DNA of 64,000 nucleotides from an uncultured Anaerobutyricum sp. (GCF_934307085.1 NZ_CAKRCF010000005.1:24544-88543), one strand, 5' to 3'. Positions 1 to 8,530 are shown, numbered from the stretch's first letter. Numbers and translations: made by a program. Notes: generated by a model not told the origin, from the letters alone.

Positions 1-99
1 GATGGAGATATTATCGAGCAGGGAAATCATGAGGAGTTGCTTGTTCGAAATGGATTCTATGCTCAGTTGTATAATTCACAGTTTGAGGAAGCGGCATAA
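1..99 (+). CDS. ABC transporter ATP-binding/permease protein, C-terminal fragment
   Basis: The frame is open from the first base and ends with TAA at 97-99, giving the last 32 residues of a protein whose start lies outside the window. The tail begins [14 protein letters not shown] and continues with an FYAQLY segment, which is the typical end of an exporter-type ABC ATPase (MsbA/LmrA/BmrA type), just after the H-loop region. Such proteins fuse a six-helix membrane domain to the ATPase and usually export drugs, lipids or peptides, but no substrate can be inferred from this fragment. It lies on the same strand as the two-component system that follows after a palindrome and a terminator-like hairpin, so it is probably a separate transcription unit. 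Confidence 0.85.
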   Translation, partial: DGDIIEQGNHEELLVRNGFYAQLYNSQFEEAA

Positions 100-210
100 C
101 AGATTTTAAATTCCGATTTGCCGCAGGCAAGGGAGCTGTTTTTGACGGTAGAAGTAAAATCAGAACCTTAATTTTGGATACAAAATTTTAAGTGATTTAA
201 TAAAAAGAAA

Positions 211-254
211 GCAAAGAAATATATATTCAAATATTTGAATATATATTTCTTTGC
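211..254. repeat. Perfect 44-bp palindrome
   Basis: Two 22-base arms are exact reverse complements with no spacer. The left arm starts GCAAAGAAATATATATTC and the right arm ends ATATATTTCTTTGC. It lies 112 bases after the ABC gene stop. No T run follows on either strand, so it is not a standard intrinsic terminator. In RNA it would form a hairpin with almost no loop. It could be a transcript end stabiliser, a protein-binding palindrome or a cruciform. The symmetry is certain; its role is unknown. Confidence 0.9.
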
Positions 255-344
255 GAAAAATAAGATTGAATATAGAGTAGTAGAACAAGGAATGACTGGA
301 GACAGGATTTTCTATTAGTCCTTTTTTGTCGTTAAAAAAGTAAG

Positions 345-401
345 GACCTATCCTAAGTAAAACTTAAAAATACTTAAGATAGGTTCTTTTTTTCTTTTTT
401 T
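345..401 (+). terminator. Intrinsic terminator-like hairpin before the response regulator
   Basis: GACCTATCCTAAGTA at 346-360 pairs with TACTTAAGATAGGTTC at 371-386 (one mismatch or wobble), with a short A-rich loop and then a tract of mostly T at 387-401. It would end the transcript of the upstream ABC gene or attenuate readthrough into the regulator gene. The same bases contain three CTAAG/CTTAA repeats spaced 10 bp, so the stretch may also be a protein-binding site. Confidence 0.6.
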
Positions 402-420
402 GAGTTGAAATACGGTATAA
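353..420 (+). promoter_or_regulatory. Putative promoter and operator of the VanRS-like pair
   Basis: A perfect TATAAT lies at 415-420, placing a transcription start near 427, about 47 bases before the chosen TTG start. No good -35 hexamer is visible at the right distance, which suggests an activated promoter. Upstream, CTAAG, CTTAA and CTTAAG begin at 353, 363 and 373, an exact 10-bp period as expected for an OmpR-family dimer array. Autoregulation is inference. These bases also form the terminator-like hairpin. Confidence 0.35.
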
Positions 421-473
421 TAAAAATAATGAAAAATGTTTTTAAAGAAATTGTTTTAGAAAGGCAGATAGAT

Positions 474-1181
474 TTGGAAGAGAATAGTTCAAGTATTTTA
501 GTAGTGGATGATAATCCAGAGATTCGGGAGATTATACAGGTATTGCTCGGTGGCGAGGGGTATCGGGTGGAGACAGCAGGGAATGGTGTTAAGGCATTGG
601 AAATGTTGGAGAACAGAGAGTATGATCTGATTATTCTTGATATTATGATGCCGGGGATGGATGGATACCAGACGTGTCGGAAGATGCGGGAAGAGAGTAA
701 TGCACCGATTTTATTTTTGAGTGCGAGGACGAAGGATAGTGATAAGACATTAGGATTTTCGAGCGGCGGAGATGACTATCTGGCGAAACCATTTTCTTAT
801 AATGAGTTGATTAGCAGAGCAAAAGCATTGATTCGCAGATATCAGGTTTATAAGGGAAAGGCGGATAAAGTAGAGACACCGCAGAATTTTTCCTGCAAGA
901 ATCTGGTTGTCGATGAGGAGACAAAGAGTGTGTATTCAGATGGTGAGTTATTAGAACTTACGGATACAGAGTATGCGATATTATTATTATTGTTGAAAAA
1001 CAGACATCAGGTGTTTTCGGCAGAGCGGCTTTATGAAGCGGTATGGAAAGAGAATTTTTATTATGGTGCGGAGAATACAGTTATGGTACACATTCGAAAT
1101 CTTCGAAGGAAAGTGGAGCAGGATTCTAAAAATCCAGTAATTATAAGGACCTCCTGGGGAAAGGGATACTATTGTGATTAA
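474..1181 (+). CDS. OmpR-family response regulator (VanR-like)
   Basis: Receiver plus winged-helix DNA-binding protein of about 235 residues. The receiver starts SILVVDDN; the phosphoryl Asp is in IILDIMMPGMDG (about residue 56), and the conserved Lys is in the YLAKPFS segment. The C-terminal half has the OmpR effector pattern (LTDTEYAILLLLLKN and a final GYYCD). An in-frame TTG at 405 and an ATG at 429 lie further upstream, but neither has a ribosome binding site, and the 405 codon falls upstream of the -10. The TTG at 474 has AGAAAGG at 458-464 nine bases before it and gives the standard receiver N-terminus, so it is preferred. The gene overlaps the kinase gene by 8 bases, so the two are translationally coupled. 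Confidence 0.88.
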   Translation: MEENSSSILVVDDNPEIREIIQVLLGGEGYRVETAGNGVKALEMLENREYDLIILDIMMPGMDGYQTCRKMREESNAPILFLSARTKDSDKTLGFSSGGDDYLAKPFSYNELISRAKALIRRYQVYKGKADKVETPQNFSCKNLVVDEETKSVYSDGELLELTDTEYAILLLLLKNRHQVFSAERLYEAVWKENFYYGAENTVMVHIRNLRRKVEQDSKNPVIIRTSWGKGYYCD

Positions 1182-2538
1182 AAAGGTACAGATAAAAGCG
1201 AGCGGTTGGAAGATTCACACACAGTTGATGGTTCTTATTCTTTTGACAGGACTGGCAAGTATTTTATTATTTGAAGTTTTATGGTTGAATAAATGGAAAA
1301 TTTATGAATACGTTCAGCAGGTTCCGGGATTTCGGGATATGTCGCAAGATGAAGATTTTTGGGAAAAACTGCGGACAGAAGCTGCAAATTATAATATTCC
1401 GTCTTCAGAAGATGATAAGGAGGGAGTTAAGAAGATACAGCCATTTCTTAGTTTGGGAGATAAATATACGGGTATTTATATTTATAGCTTAAAAGAAGGG
1501 GCCTATATAGCTGGCAAGTTCCCAAGAGTATTAAATAATGCGGCATTTAGTACCTTTTTTGATATGGGTTATCAGCTGACTGGCGGAGAAGGCGAGGAGA
1601 CATACGAATTTCCGATGAAGTTTAAAAATGGATATGCAACGGTAATGGTATGGTTTTATCATAGAGTACGCTTTATTTATCCGTATTGTATTTTTTCGTT
1701 GGCGGTTAGTATTGGTCTGTTTTTCGGAATGATTTTATTTTTTATAAAAAAGAAAATGAATAAGGTGGCAACGTTAAAAGATGAGATTTTGCGAATGGCA
1801 GCAGGTAATCTTCGGGATAGTGTGCCGGAGATGGGGCAGGACGAGATTGGAATCATTGCGGAAGAACTAGATAATTTGCGGACAGCATTACAAGATACAC
1901 TGGTCCGTGAAAAAGAAAGTCGCAGGGCAAATCAGGATTTAATTACAGCAATGTCCCATGATCTGAGAACTCCATTGACAATTTTAAATGGATATCTGGA
2001 AGTTCTTCGCTTAAATAGAAACCCGGAAATGTACGAAGAGTATTTGAAACGTTGCCTGCAAAAGACAAGTGACATTCGGGAAATGACGGACAGAATGTTC
2101 GAATATGCGTTGGTGTTTGAAGAAGTGGATGAAGCAAAAGTTAAGAAAATACCAATAGAATATTTTAGAGATTGTATTAATGAACATAGTGATTTTATCA
2201 GGCTTGCAGGATTTCAGACACAACTTGATTATACGAATGTAGAAAGATGGATTACAGGGGATAAAGGAATGATAAAAAGAATATTCAGTAATCTTTTTTC
2301 AAATATTTTAAAGTATGGAGATAAGTCTGTCCCAGTAAAAATAAAGGGCTGCTTTACAAAGACAACATATATACTTACAATGTCGAATGGTATTAAGCAG
2401 CAAAGTACGGGAGTCGAAAGTAATCATATTGGGTTGTTGAGTGTGGAAAAAATGATGCAGCAACTTGGAGGTGAAAGTTTATTTTCGGAGGAAAATGGCT
2501 TGTTTTCCGTGAGATTGGAGTTTAAATTAGAAAACTAA
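1174..2538 (+). CDS. Sensor histidine kinase (VanS-like)
   Basis: Membrane kinase of 454 residues with a GTG start preceded by a GGGGAAAGGG-type binding site inside the regulator gene. There are two transmembrane segments (about 15-37 and 168-192) around an extracytoplasmic domain of about 130 residues, then a HAMP linker and a HisKA domain with the phospho-acceptor His in MSHDLRTPLT (residue 262). The ATPase domain has a recognisable N-box (NLFSNILKYG), but the usual DxGxG box is not visible and the tail ends after a short GLLSVEKMMQQLGG helix. The catalytic domain therefore looks minimal or divergent. It partners the overlapping response regulator. The signal is unknown; envelope stress is likely given the nearby ABC exporter. 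Confidence 0.85.
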   Translation: MIKKVQIKASGWKIHTQLMVLILLTGLASILLFEVLWLNKWKIYEYVQQVPGFRDMSQDEDFWEKLRTEAANYNIPSSEDDKEGVKKIQPFLSLGDKYTGIYIYSLKEGAYIAGKFPRVLNNAAFSTFFDMGYQLTGGEGEETYEFPMKFKNGYATVMVWFYHRVRFIYPYCIFSLAVSIGLFFGMILFFIKKKMNKVATLKDEILRMAAGNLRDSVPEMGQDEIGIIAEELDNLRTALQDTLVREKESRRANQDLITAMSHDLRTPLTILNGYLEVLRLNRNPEMYEEYLKRCLQKTSDIREMTDRMFEYALVFEEVDEAKVKKIPIEYFRDCINEHSDFIRLAGFQTQLDYTNVERWITGDKGMIKRIFSNLFSNILKYGDKSVPVKIKGCFTKTTYILTMSNGIKQQSTGVESNHIGLLSVEKMMQQLGGESLFSEENGLFSVRLEFKLEN

Positions 2539-2640
2539 ATGGAAATTACCTACAATATTGAAATACAAATATCTCCCAGAAGTATTTTCAGAGCAGTCTG
2601 AAATTTCTTGATTAAATTTTCCATAACTTGTCAAAGACAG

Positions 2641-2765
2641 AAAAAAGGAATCCTCATAAGCCATATTTGTGGCCTCGGAGCAAGTGTTGGATGCGAGCGT
2701 GTTAAGCGAGCATTCAACACGCCGCGACTAAAGTCACCAATATGGCTTATGAGGATTCCTTTTTT
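2641..2765 (-). terminator. Long hairpin terminator, family 1 copy A
   Basis: The 27-base arms at 2641-2667 and 2739-2765 are perfectly complementary, with a T-rich right end on either strand. The 71-base interior contains the family 1 core: CGGAGCAAG, an apical hairpin built on GTGTTG and CAACAC, then CGCCGCGAC. Read on the minus strand, behind the aminotransferase gene, the order is stop codon, ACAGACGAAAA, left arm, GTCGCGGCG, apical hairpin, CTTGCTCCG, right arm, T run. It also sits downstream of the kinase gene, so it may terminate both convergent transcripts. Confidence 0.8.
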
Positions 2766-2785
2766 CGTCTGTTTGTTGTGTTGAA

Positions 2786-3991
2786 CTAAATCAAAAAGTC
2801 ATCTAACCTCGAAAATGCTTCCTCCACCCTGCTCAATGGTAATGCCAGATTCATTCGAATGCCATAAGGAGAGTGAAAAGGTTTTCCATCCTGCCATGCG
2901 ACCCCGACATCCCATCCGATTTTTAATAGTTCGTCCATTGTTTTTTTATGTGCTTTACACCAGTCTTCACATTCAAGAAGCAGCATATAGGTTCCCTGTG
3001 GGCGGCTGACGGTGATTCCCGCATAGTTATCGGTGATATGTTCCAGAGCATAGTTGATATTTTCTGTTAATACGTGGCAGAGCTCATCAACCCATTCGTG
3101 GCCTTCTGGTTTGTAGGCTCCGATGAGGGCATGCATGGAGAGGACGTTCATGGAGTTATAGTGAGATTTACTTGAACTTGCCAGCACGCGGTCTCTTAAA
3201 TAAGAGTTATATATAATATGATAACTTCCGATTAGACCAGCGAGGTTAAAGGTCTTGCTTGGTGCATAGACTGCAATTGTCCGGTTTTTGGCATCTTCGC
3301 TGACAGACTGTGTAGGAATGTGCTGATAACCATCTAAAATAAGATCAGACCAGATTTCATCAGAGATAACGATGCAGTTATTTTTCTTATAAACTTCCAT
3401 TGCTTTTTCGATTTCTTCTCTTTCCCAGACACGGCCGCAAGGGTTATGAGGGCTGCAGAAAATGGCAACGTGAATATGATTCTCTTTTAATTTTTTATCC
3501 ATATCTTCGTAGGCCATTCGCCAGATTCCCTGTGCATCTTTTTTCAGTGGGCTGTGGACAATTTTAAATCCATTGTTTGTAATACTGTTTGTGAAACCGA
3601 TGTATGTCGGGCTGTGAAGGAGAACGGCATCACCCTGAGAAGCAAATGCATTCAGAGAGGAGATAACGCATCCAAGTACGCCATTTTCATAGCCGATACA
3701 TTTTGGAGTTAATCCTTCGACATGATTTCTTGTTTTGTGCCAGTTTATAATAGAAGAAAAATATTCTTTTGTCGGGCTGAAATATCCAAATGCCGGGTGG
3801 GATGCCCGCTCAATAATTGCCTGTGTAATGGTTGGAACAGTCTCAAAATTCATGTCAGCAACCCACATAGGGATTACATCAAATCCATTCTTTGGTTTGT
3901 CAGGTGTGAAGCCGGGCACTTTTCCGAGCCCATCAACTGCCATTGCATCTTTTCCGTGTCTGTCTATTATTTGCGTAAAATCGTATTTCAT
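2786..3991 (-). CDS. PLP-dependent aminotransferase, MalY/PatB (cystathionine beta-lyase) type
   Basis: Fold-type I PLP enzyme of 401 residues. It begins MKYDFTQIIDRHG and carries IPMWVADMNFET, typical of the MalY/PatB group. The PLP-binding Lys is in APSKTFNLAG, the Asp-containing segment is VISDEIWSDL, and the substrate-binding Arg is near the C-terminus in GIRMNLALP. The family cleaves C-S bonds of cystathionine or cysteine conjugates, or transaminates. A longer frame opens at 4033, but the ATG at 3991 has AAAGGA at the right distance and gives the usual N-terminus. It is monocistronic and ends at the copy A hairpin. The exact substrate is not determined. Confidence 0.9.
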   Translation of the reverse strand: MKYDFTQIIDRHGKDAMAVDGLGKVPGFTPDKPKNGFDVIPMWVADMNFETVPTITQAIIERASHPAFGYFSPTKEYFSSIINWHKTRNHVEGLTPKCIGYENGVLGCVISSLNAFASQGDAVLLHSPTYIGFTNSITNNGFKIVHSPLKKDAQGIWRMAYEDMDKKLKENHIHVAIFCSPHNPCGRVWEREEIEKAMEVYKKNNCIVISDEIWSDLILDGYQHIPTQSVSEDAKNRTIAVYAPSKTFNLAGLIGSYHIIYNSYLRDRVLASSSKSHYNSMNVLSMHALIGAYKPEGHEWVDELCHVLTENINYALEHITDNYAGITVSRPQGTYMLLLECEDWCKAHKKTMDELLKIGWDVGVAWQDGKPFHSPYGIRMNLALPLSRVEEAFSRLDDFLI

Positions 3992-4220
3992 AAATAAATC
4001 CTTTCGTTTGCTGAAGACTCCGCTTATTTTCAATGGGAAGAGCCTTTTAAATTCAAGGTTATCAACCTTGGTTTTTGATTGGTGTTGTGTGAATATAAAT
4101 CCATTATTTATAATGCAGGATATTAATTATAGTAGAATTATATGAGGGTTACGAAATATTTTCAATGATAAAAAGCCTTGATAGAAAATCAAGAAGAGTT
4201 CACAAAATATTCACAAATTT

Positions 4221-4263
4221 TTAGCACTCGTCTCTTGACGTGGCTAATAATAAGTGTTATATT
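4221..4263 (+). promoter_or_regulatory. Heat-shock promoter with CIRCE-like element
   Basis: TTGACG at 4235-4240 and TATATT at 4258-4263 are separated by 17 bases, a good sigma-A promoter. TTAGCACTC at 4221-4229 is an exact left half of the HrcA operator CIRCE (TTAGCACTC-N9-GAGTGCTAA). At exactly nine bases the right half reads CGTGGCTAA, matching only the last five positions (GCTAA). The operator overlaps the -35 and precedes two Hsp20 genes, as expected for HrcA repression. The right half is weak, so binding is inference. The rest of 4034-4406 holds only the 5' leader and nothing else that I recognise. Confidence 0.55.
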
Positions 4264-4406
4264 ACAACTAGAACAAAAGAGAGGACATAAAGGAATAGGA
4301 AATCAGTTCCGAACCGGAGTTCATAAAATTCATTTCAACATAGTCGAAAGAAAGATGTTTCCGATTTGCTGAATACAGTAAAAGATTTTGAAAGGAGAAA
4401 TGACTT

Positions 4407-4868
4407 ATGATGATGCCTAGTATTTTTGGAGAAAATTTATTTGATGATTTTGACAGTTGGTTTAATGAACCAGTTGAAAAGAGATTTTTCGGTAAGAAGA
4501 ATCCGTTATATGGAAAACATGCAAAGAACCTTATGAAGACGGATATAAAGGAAAAGAAAGACCATTATGAAGTAGATGTAGACCTTCCAGGATTCAAGAA
4601 AGATGAAATCAAACTGGAGCTTGAGAATGGATATCTTACAATTTCTGCCGCAAAAGGTTTAGATAAAGATGAAACGGATAAAAAGACTGGAAAATATATC
4701 CGTCGTGAGCGTTATGCCGGTAACTTATCAAGAAGCTTTTATGTTGGAGATAGCGTAAAACAGGAAGATGTTAAAGCTTCCTTTAAGAATGGTATTTTAA
4801 GAATCAATATTCCGAAAGAAGATAAGAAAGCAAAAGAAGAAAAGAATTACATTATGATTGGCGAATAA
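4407..4868 (+). CDS. Small heat-shock protein, Hsp20/alpha-crystallin family
   Basis: A 153-residue ATP-independent holdase that binds unfolding proteins in the cytoplasm. An N-terminal arm starts MMMPSIFGEN, followed by an alpha-crystallin domain (about residues 46-145) with YEVDVDLPGFKKDEIKLELE, the family GILRINIP motif (IxI-like) and an extended charged C-terminus. The start has GAAAGGAG just upstream. A paralog follows 162 bases later with the same first six residues, so the two arose by tandem duplication. The upstream promoter with a CIRCE-like half site suggests heat induction. The loop region (KGLDKDETDKKTGK) is longer than in the paralog. Confidence 0.93.
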   Translation: MMMPSIFGENLFDDFDSWFNEPVEKRFFGKKNPLYGKHAKNLMKTDIKEKKDHYEVDVDLPGFKKDEIKLELENGYLTISAAKGLDKDETDKKTGKYIRRERYAGNLSRSFYVGDSVKQEDVKASFKNGILRINIPKEDKKAKEEKNYIMIGE

Positions 4869-5030
4869 TTTTTCAGATGATTTTGCCAAAAGTAAATTTG
4901 AATATATTGAGATTTAACAGATGCCCGTAAGGTATTTGATACGATATAAATAAGGATTATAACAAGGGTGAAAGTATTTAAGTAGCCCAAACAGATAGAT
5001 TGAGATTAGATTTGAAGGGAGAAATGACCT

Positions 5031-5459
5031 ATGATGATGCCTAGTATTTTTGGAAATAATTTTGTAGACGATGTATTTGATGATATGTTTCCATTCGCAG
5101 GAAATTATACAACTGCGAACTATGATCTGATGAAGACAGACGTAAAAGATGTCGGTGACCATTATGAATTAGAAATGGAAATGCCAGGAGTTGAAAAAGA
5201 GAACATTAAAGCAGAACTGAAAGATGGTTATCTGACAGTTACCGCACAGCAGAATACGAATAAAGATGAGAAAGATAAAGAAGGCAACTATATCCGTAAA
5301 GAAAGATACAGTGGAAGTTGCCAGAGAAGTTTCTATGTTGGCGAAGGCGTAAAACAGGAAGATTTGAAAGCTGCATTTAATAATGGAATTTTAACTGTAA
5401 CAGTTCCGAAAGAAGTACAGAAAACAGTAGAAGAGAAACAATACATTACAATCGAATAA
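5031..5459 (+). CDS. Small heat-shock protein, Hsp20 family (second copy)
   Basis: A 142-residue Hsp20 paralog of the preceding gene, with the same MMMPSIFG start and GAAGGGAGAAATGACCT leader. The alpha-crystallin domain shows YELEMEMPGVEKENIKAELK, ERYSGSCQRSFYVGEG and GILTVTVP. It lacks the KRFFGKKNPLYGK segment of the first copy. The 162-base spacer before it shows no clear terminator or strong promoter, so it is probably co-transcribed from the promoter at 4235. Hsp20 proteins assemble into oligomers; whether these two form mixed oligomers cannot be seen. A hairpin at 5508-5558 closes the unit. Confidence 0.93.
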   Translation: MMMPSIFGNNFVDDVFDDMFPFAGNYTTANYDLMKTDVKDVGDHYELEMEMPGVEKENIKAELKDGYLTVTAQQNTNKDEKDKEGNYIRKERYSGSCQRSFYVGEGVKQEDLKAAFNNGILTVTVPKEVQKTVEEKQYITIE

Positions 5460-5507
5460 TAAATTTGAGTAGAGAGATAATAATTATCCTATAATTGAAA
5501 CATAAAA

Positions 5508-5558
5508 AATCCTCCTAAAGTACATTTGGTTATTTACCTTGTCTACTTTAGGAGGATT
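5508..5558 (+). terminator. Intrinsic terminator after the hsp20 pair
   Basis: AATCCTCCTAAAGTA at 5508-5522 pairs perfectly with TACTTTAGGAGGATT at 5544-5558 around a 21-base loop. A short T-poor tail (ATATCATTT) follows on the plus strand, while A6 precedes on the left, so it would also work for minus-strand transcripts of the sulfotransferase gene. The stem contains both AGGAGG and its complement. Confidence 0.7.
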
Positions 5559-5692
5559 ATATCATTTACAGGGCATTCTCTTTTTTTGCGGTTAGATAGT
5601 ATTGTAAATTAAAAAATTTTTTATCAGTTCAAAGAGGTTTACACAAACTGATACTCCTTATTTTAAAAAGAACAATTTAAGCGAATATAAGT

Positions 5693-6859
5693 CTAAGCTC
5701 TTTTTTTCTTTAAAATCCTTGTTAATAAAGTTCGAAGAGGATGTTTTAGCTTATTTTTTAAATCAATCATAGCTGTATTTTGCTGTTTTGCAGTTTCCTC
5801 AAGATTGTGGATTTGTTGGCGTAATTCTTCATTTTCTTTTTTTAGAGAAAGGGTCGAATTGGCAATCAAGAGAATAATATCTTCACTCATAGCCTGGGCA
5901 TCCCATTCCCATTTTTTTGTGTTTTCAAAATTAATTTTAAATAAATCTTCTGATTTGTGAAAATATTTTTCCATGACTTTGCGATTGCCTTCGCGATATT
6001 TTTCCATAAAAGTTTCGGCTTCTTTTGGAGAAAACATACTTAATTTTTCTGAATCTGGGTTTTCAAGGGATACATTTGCAAGAAGCCTTTTGAAGTAAGA
6101 TAATTCGCTTTGGCTGGCATCTGGAATGGTATTGAGAATTCGTTGAATTTCGCGGGCGTTTCCAGATAAACCAAGATTTCTCTCGAATGTGGATATTGTA
6201 TAATCATCTGTTAGAGTTAGACCAAGGGTATCCAGAAAGTCATCGTAAATAGATCCGTTTTTAAAATATCTTTTTCCGTAGCGCCGTACAATAATATTTT
6301 TGAAACCGAAATAATCAGCAATTTCAGAAAGTCCTTCATCATAATTTAAGTATGCAGCCGGCACAGACAGATTCGTAAATTTATCCCAGGTCATGGAACG
6401 ATATCGTTGTTTTGCTTCTTTAATTTTTTGATTCCATATACTATTTAACAAAGCATCTTGTCTGCGAAGATAAACAATAATTTTTATTTTAAATGAATTC
6501 GTAAGAGCTTCTTTTTGTAATGTTTCCCATAAATATTTTTTGTTGTAATGAGCGGCATACCATAGCCCTTCGTCAGAAATAAGAATATTATCATATTTGG
6601 AAAATTTATAAATAATGTGATCCATATTTAAACGAAAAATTCTTTTTTCTTCTAAAAAATCAATTTGTCCGTCAGAATTGTATTGATGTCCAAAAAGAAA
6701 ATGAGCATTTCTAAAATGACCAACGCCGGGATAACGTTGTGGAAATACAGGAAAATAAATTCCATGTTCAGCAAGAGTATCGCTGTTTTCTTTACAAAAG
6801 TATTGTAAAGAAGTTGTTCCCGTTTTAGGGCAGCCAATGTGTATATATAATGTTTTCAT
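5693..6859 (-). CDS. PAPS-dependent sulfotransferase-family protein
   Basis: A 388-residue P-loop protein. The N-terminal IHIGCPKTGTTSLQ is the 5'-phosphosulfate-binding loop of sulfotransferases. VYLRRQDALLNS (about residue 130) matches the 3'-phosphate-binding R...S motif. The C-terminus is a Glu/Lys-rich coiled coil (about 338-375) ending in a basic tail, LLTRILKKKRA, perhaps a membrane or enzyme tether. There is no signal peptide, so it acts in the cytosol, probably on a glycan precursor. PAPS would come from cysD and cysNC encoded upstream on the same strand. It has its own promoter region carrying the same operator as cysD. The acceptor is unknown; a cell-surface or exported polysaccharide is the best guess. 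Confidence 0.8.
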   Translation of the reverse strand: MKTLYIHIGCPKTGTTSLQYFCKENSDTLAEHGIYFPVFPQRYPGVGHFRNAHFLFGHQYNSDGQIDFLEEKRIFRLNMDHIIYKFSKYDNILISDEGLWYAAHYNKKYLWETLQKEALTNSFKIKIIVYLRRQDALLNSIWNQKIKEAKQRYRSMTWDKFTNLSVPAAYLNYDEGLSEIADYFGFKNIIVRRYGKRYFKNGSIYDDFLDTLGLTLTDDYTISTFERNLGLSGNAREIQRILNTIPDASQSELSYFKRLLANVSLENPDSEKLSMFSPKEAETFMEKYREGNRKVMEKYFHKSEDLFKINFENTKKWEWDAQAMSEDIILLIANSTLSLKKENEELRQQIHNLEETAKQQNTAMIDLKNKLKHPLRTLLTRILKKKRA

Positions 6860-6912
6860 AATATCCTCTTTTCGTTATTCTTTTATAAATATTATTTTTG
6901 TAAACGAAAAAG

Positions 6913-6945
6913 AGAATATCGTAAAAACATTAAAATAGGATTAAA
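6913..6945 (-). promoter_or_regulatory. Promoter/operator of the sulfotransferase gene, matching that of cysD
   Basis: On the minus strand a -10-like TATTCT (6918-6913) lies 54 bases before the start codon. Upstream are two direct repeats, TTTAATC (6945-6939) and TTTAATG (6934-6928), spaced exactly 11 bp and overlapping the -35 position. The cysD upstream region has the same arrangement with identical spacings. This is the layout of an OmpR-family activator site; the regulator encoded at 8531-9202 is the obvious candidate. Binding is inferred, not shown. Confidence 0.55.
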
Positions 6946-7025
6946 AAATATTAGAGTGTCTTTAAAGAAGAATTCTAATATTTTGTACACTTCATTTTGC
7001 CTATAGTTATCTGCAGTTGGTCAAC

Positions 7026-7070
7026 GTAGTTTCTCTATGGAGCCCTTATTCAGGAGAAATCACCAATAAA
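7026..7070. repeat. Family 3 dispersed repeat, copy 1
   Basis: This 45-base stretch matches 48314-48358 at 38 of 45 positions by eye, including an identical run CCCTTATTCAGGAGAAATC. It lies between the sulfotransferase promoter and the end of the kinase gene. No ORF covers it. The function is unknown, and the rest of the 6946-7117 spacer shows nothing that I recognise. Confidence 0.7.
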
Positions 7071-7117
7071 ATATAATTTGCAAGTGTTGGAAAAATTTTT
7101 ATATTTCAGAAGAAAAA

Positions 7118-8485
7118 TTAATGTTGAGGAAGGGTGATAGTAAAAACAGAACCTTCTCCCAGTTCACTTTTTACAAAAATTTCTCCTTTATGAATTTCTA
7201 TAATTTTGTGTACTAGGGCAAGTCCAAGGCCAAAGCCCTCTGTATTTCGGGATTTATCTGCCCGGTAAAAACGGTCATAAATATGTTTTTGAGTTTCTTC
7301 GCTCATGCCGCATCCGTAGTCTTTAACTTCAAAAAAGACATGATTTTTTTCTACCCATAATCTTAATTTAACAGAAGAATTATCTTCACTATACTTCATT
7401 GCATTATTTATAAGATTTTTGATAGCAATAGTCATAAGTCCTACATTCATAGAAATGGATATGTCATTGAGATTGGAGTAAATGGTTATATGCTTCTTTT
7501 CACGCAGAGGTTCTGAATCACAGACAGATTCGATAAGGTCTTTTAAGTTAGTATATTCGAAATCTTCCTTTATGCGTCCCTGTTCTAATCGGGAGAGTTG
7601 AAGAAGCTGCATAATAATTTCATTGGTCTTTGTAATCTGGCGATGAATTACATTTAGGGAGTCCTCATAATCCTCTATCGCCTTTCCATATTTGTTTAAA
7701 TACTGGCATTCTGCTGATATGATAGAAGCGGGAGTTCTCAGTTCATGAGCAACATCGGAAGTAAATTGTTGTTGTTGCTGAAATAAATCTTCGAGGCGGT
7801 CCATCATTCGGTTGTTTGCCTGGATCATAGCATCCATTTCTTTAAATGGAGAGGAATAGTTAATACGTTTTGCTAAATCACCATCTGCTCCGATTTTGTT
7901 GGCTGTATCTCTTATTTCTTTCATTGGAATGGTAAGACGGAGAGAGGTAATTCCAATAAGAATAATATCGATCAAACTAATAATAAAAGTAAAAAGATAA
8001 GATATATATTTCATTGTCTGATACTGGCTGTTAAAATCTGTTTCTTTACCAATATTTCTTATGATAACTAAAACTCTTTTTTTAGTGATAGAATCTTGTT
8101 TTAGAAAGGGACGGTCGAATATATAATAGTAACCAGACGAGCATTTAACCCGGCGGAAATCCCATTGATGAAGTGGATATTTAGCCAGTTCTTCATCTGG
8201 ATAATAACCGCGGATAACTCGGTCGTTTTCATCTAAAACAATTTTTTGAATATGATTTTCTCTGAAAACAAAATCCTTATTTACTAATATTTTTTTATTT
8301 TTAACGTCTATGTTAAGAAAGTCATAACGACTTTCTCTGCGAATCTGCCTTCGTATATCGAAGAAAATAGTTTTATTAGAAAAATATGAAATAAATAAAA
8401 TCATAATTACAGCCATAATTAATATAATGCTTGTAAAGCGAATGTATATATAGCGTGTAAGTGATATTTTTTTTGATTTTTTCAT
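7118..8485 (-). CDS. Sensor histidine kinase of the sulfation locus
   Basis: A 455-residue membrane kinase. TM1 spans about 14-33, the extracytoplasmic sensor about 35-160, TM2 about 163-187, followed by a HAMP domain with IPMKEIRDTANKIG. The HisKA domain carries VAHELRTPASI (His near residue 248). The HATPase domain is complete, with N-box NLINNAMKYS, G1 DYGCGMS, F-box IYDRFYRADKSR and G2 GFGLGLALVHKI. It follows the response regulator by 45 bases on the same strand and must be its partner. Its position between the PAPS genes and the sulfotransferase suggests that it controls sulfation. The signal is unknown. Confidence 0.9.
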   Translation of the reverse strand: MKKSKKISLTRYIYIRFTSIILIMAVIMILFISYFSNKTIFFDIRRQIRRESRYDFLNIDVKNKKILVNKDFVFRENHIQKIVLDENDRVIRGYYPDEELAKYPLHQWDFRRVKCSSGYYYIFDRPFLKQDSITKKRVLVIIRNIGKETDFNSQYQTMKYISYLFTFIISLIDIILIGITSLRLTIPMKEIRDTANKIGADGDLAKRINYSSPFKEMDAMIQANNRMMDRLEDLFQQQQQFTSDVAHELRTPASIISAECQYLNKYGKAIEDYEDSLNVIHRQITKTNEIIMQLLQLSRLEQGRIKEDFEYTNLKDLIESVCDSEPLREKKHITIYSNLNDISISMNVGLMTIAIKNLINNAMKYSEDNSSVKLRLWVEKNHVFFEVKDYGCGMSEETQKHIYDRFYRADKSRNTEGFGLGLALVHKIIEIHKGEIFVKSELGEGSVFTITLPQH

Positions 8486-8530
8486 GATAACTCCTATAGG
8501 TTTGCTTATTTAGAAAAGAGTAAAACAGAA

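Noticed and set aside
3735..4145. Plus-strand frame of 136 codons over the aminotransferase start
   Set aside because: Antisense shadow of the PatB-like gene with no binding site or recognisable domain.
4178..4372. 64-codon frame before the first hsp20 gene
   Set aside because: It spans the heat-shock promoter and CIRCE-like site and has no binding site.
5693..6859. Glycosyltransferase or kinase for the sulfotransferase-like protein
   Set aside because: The P-loop and R...S motif pair and the neighbouring PAPS synthesis genes fit a sulfotransferase better.
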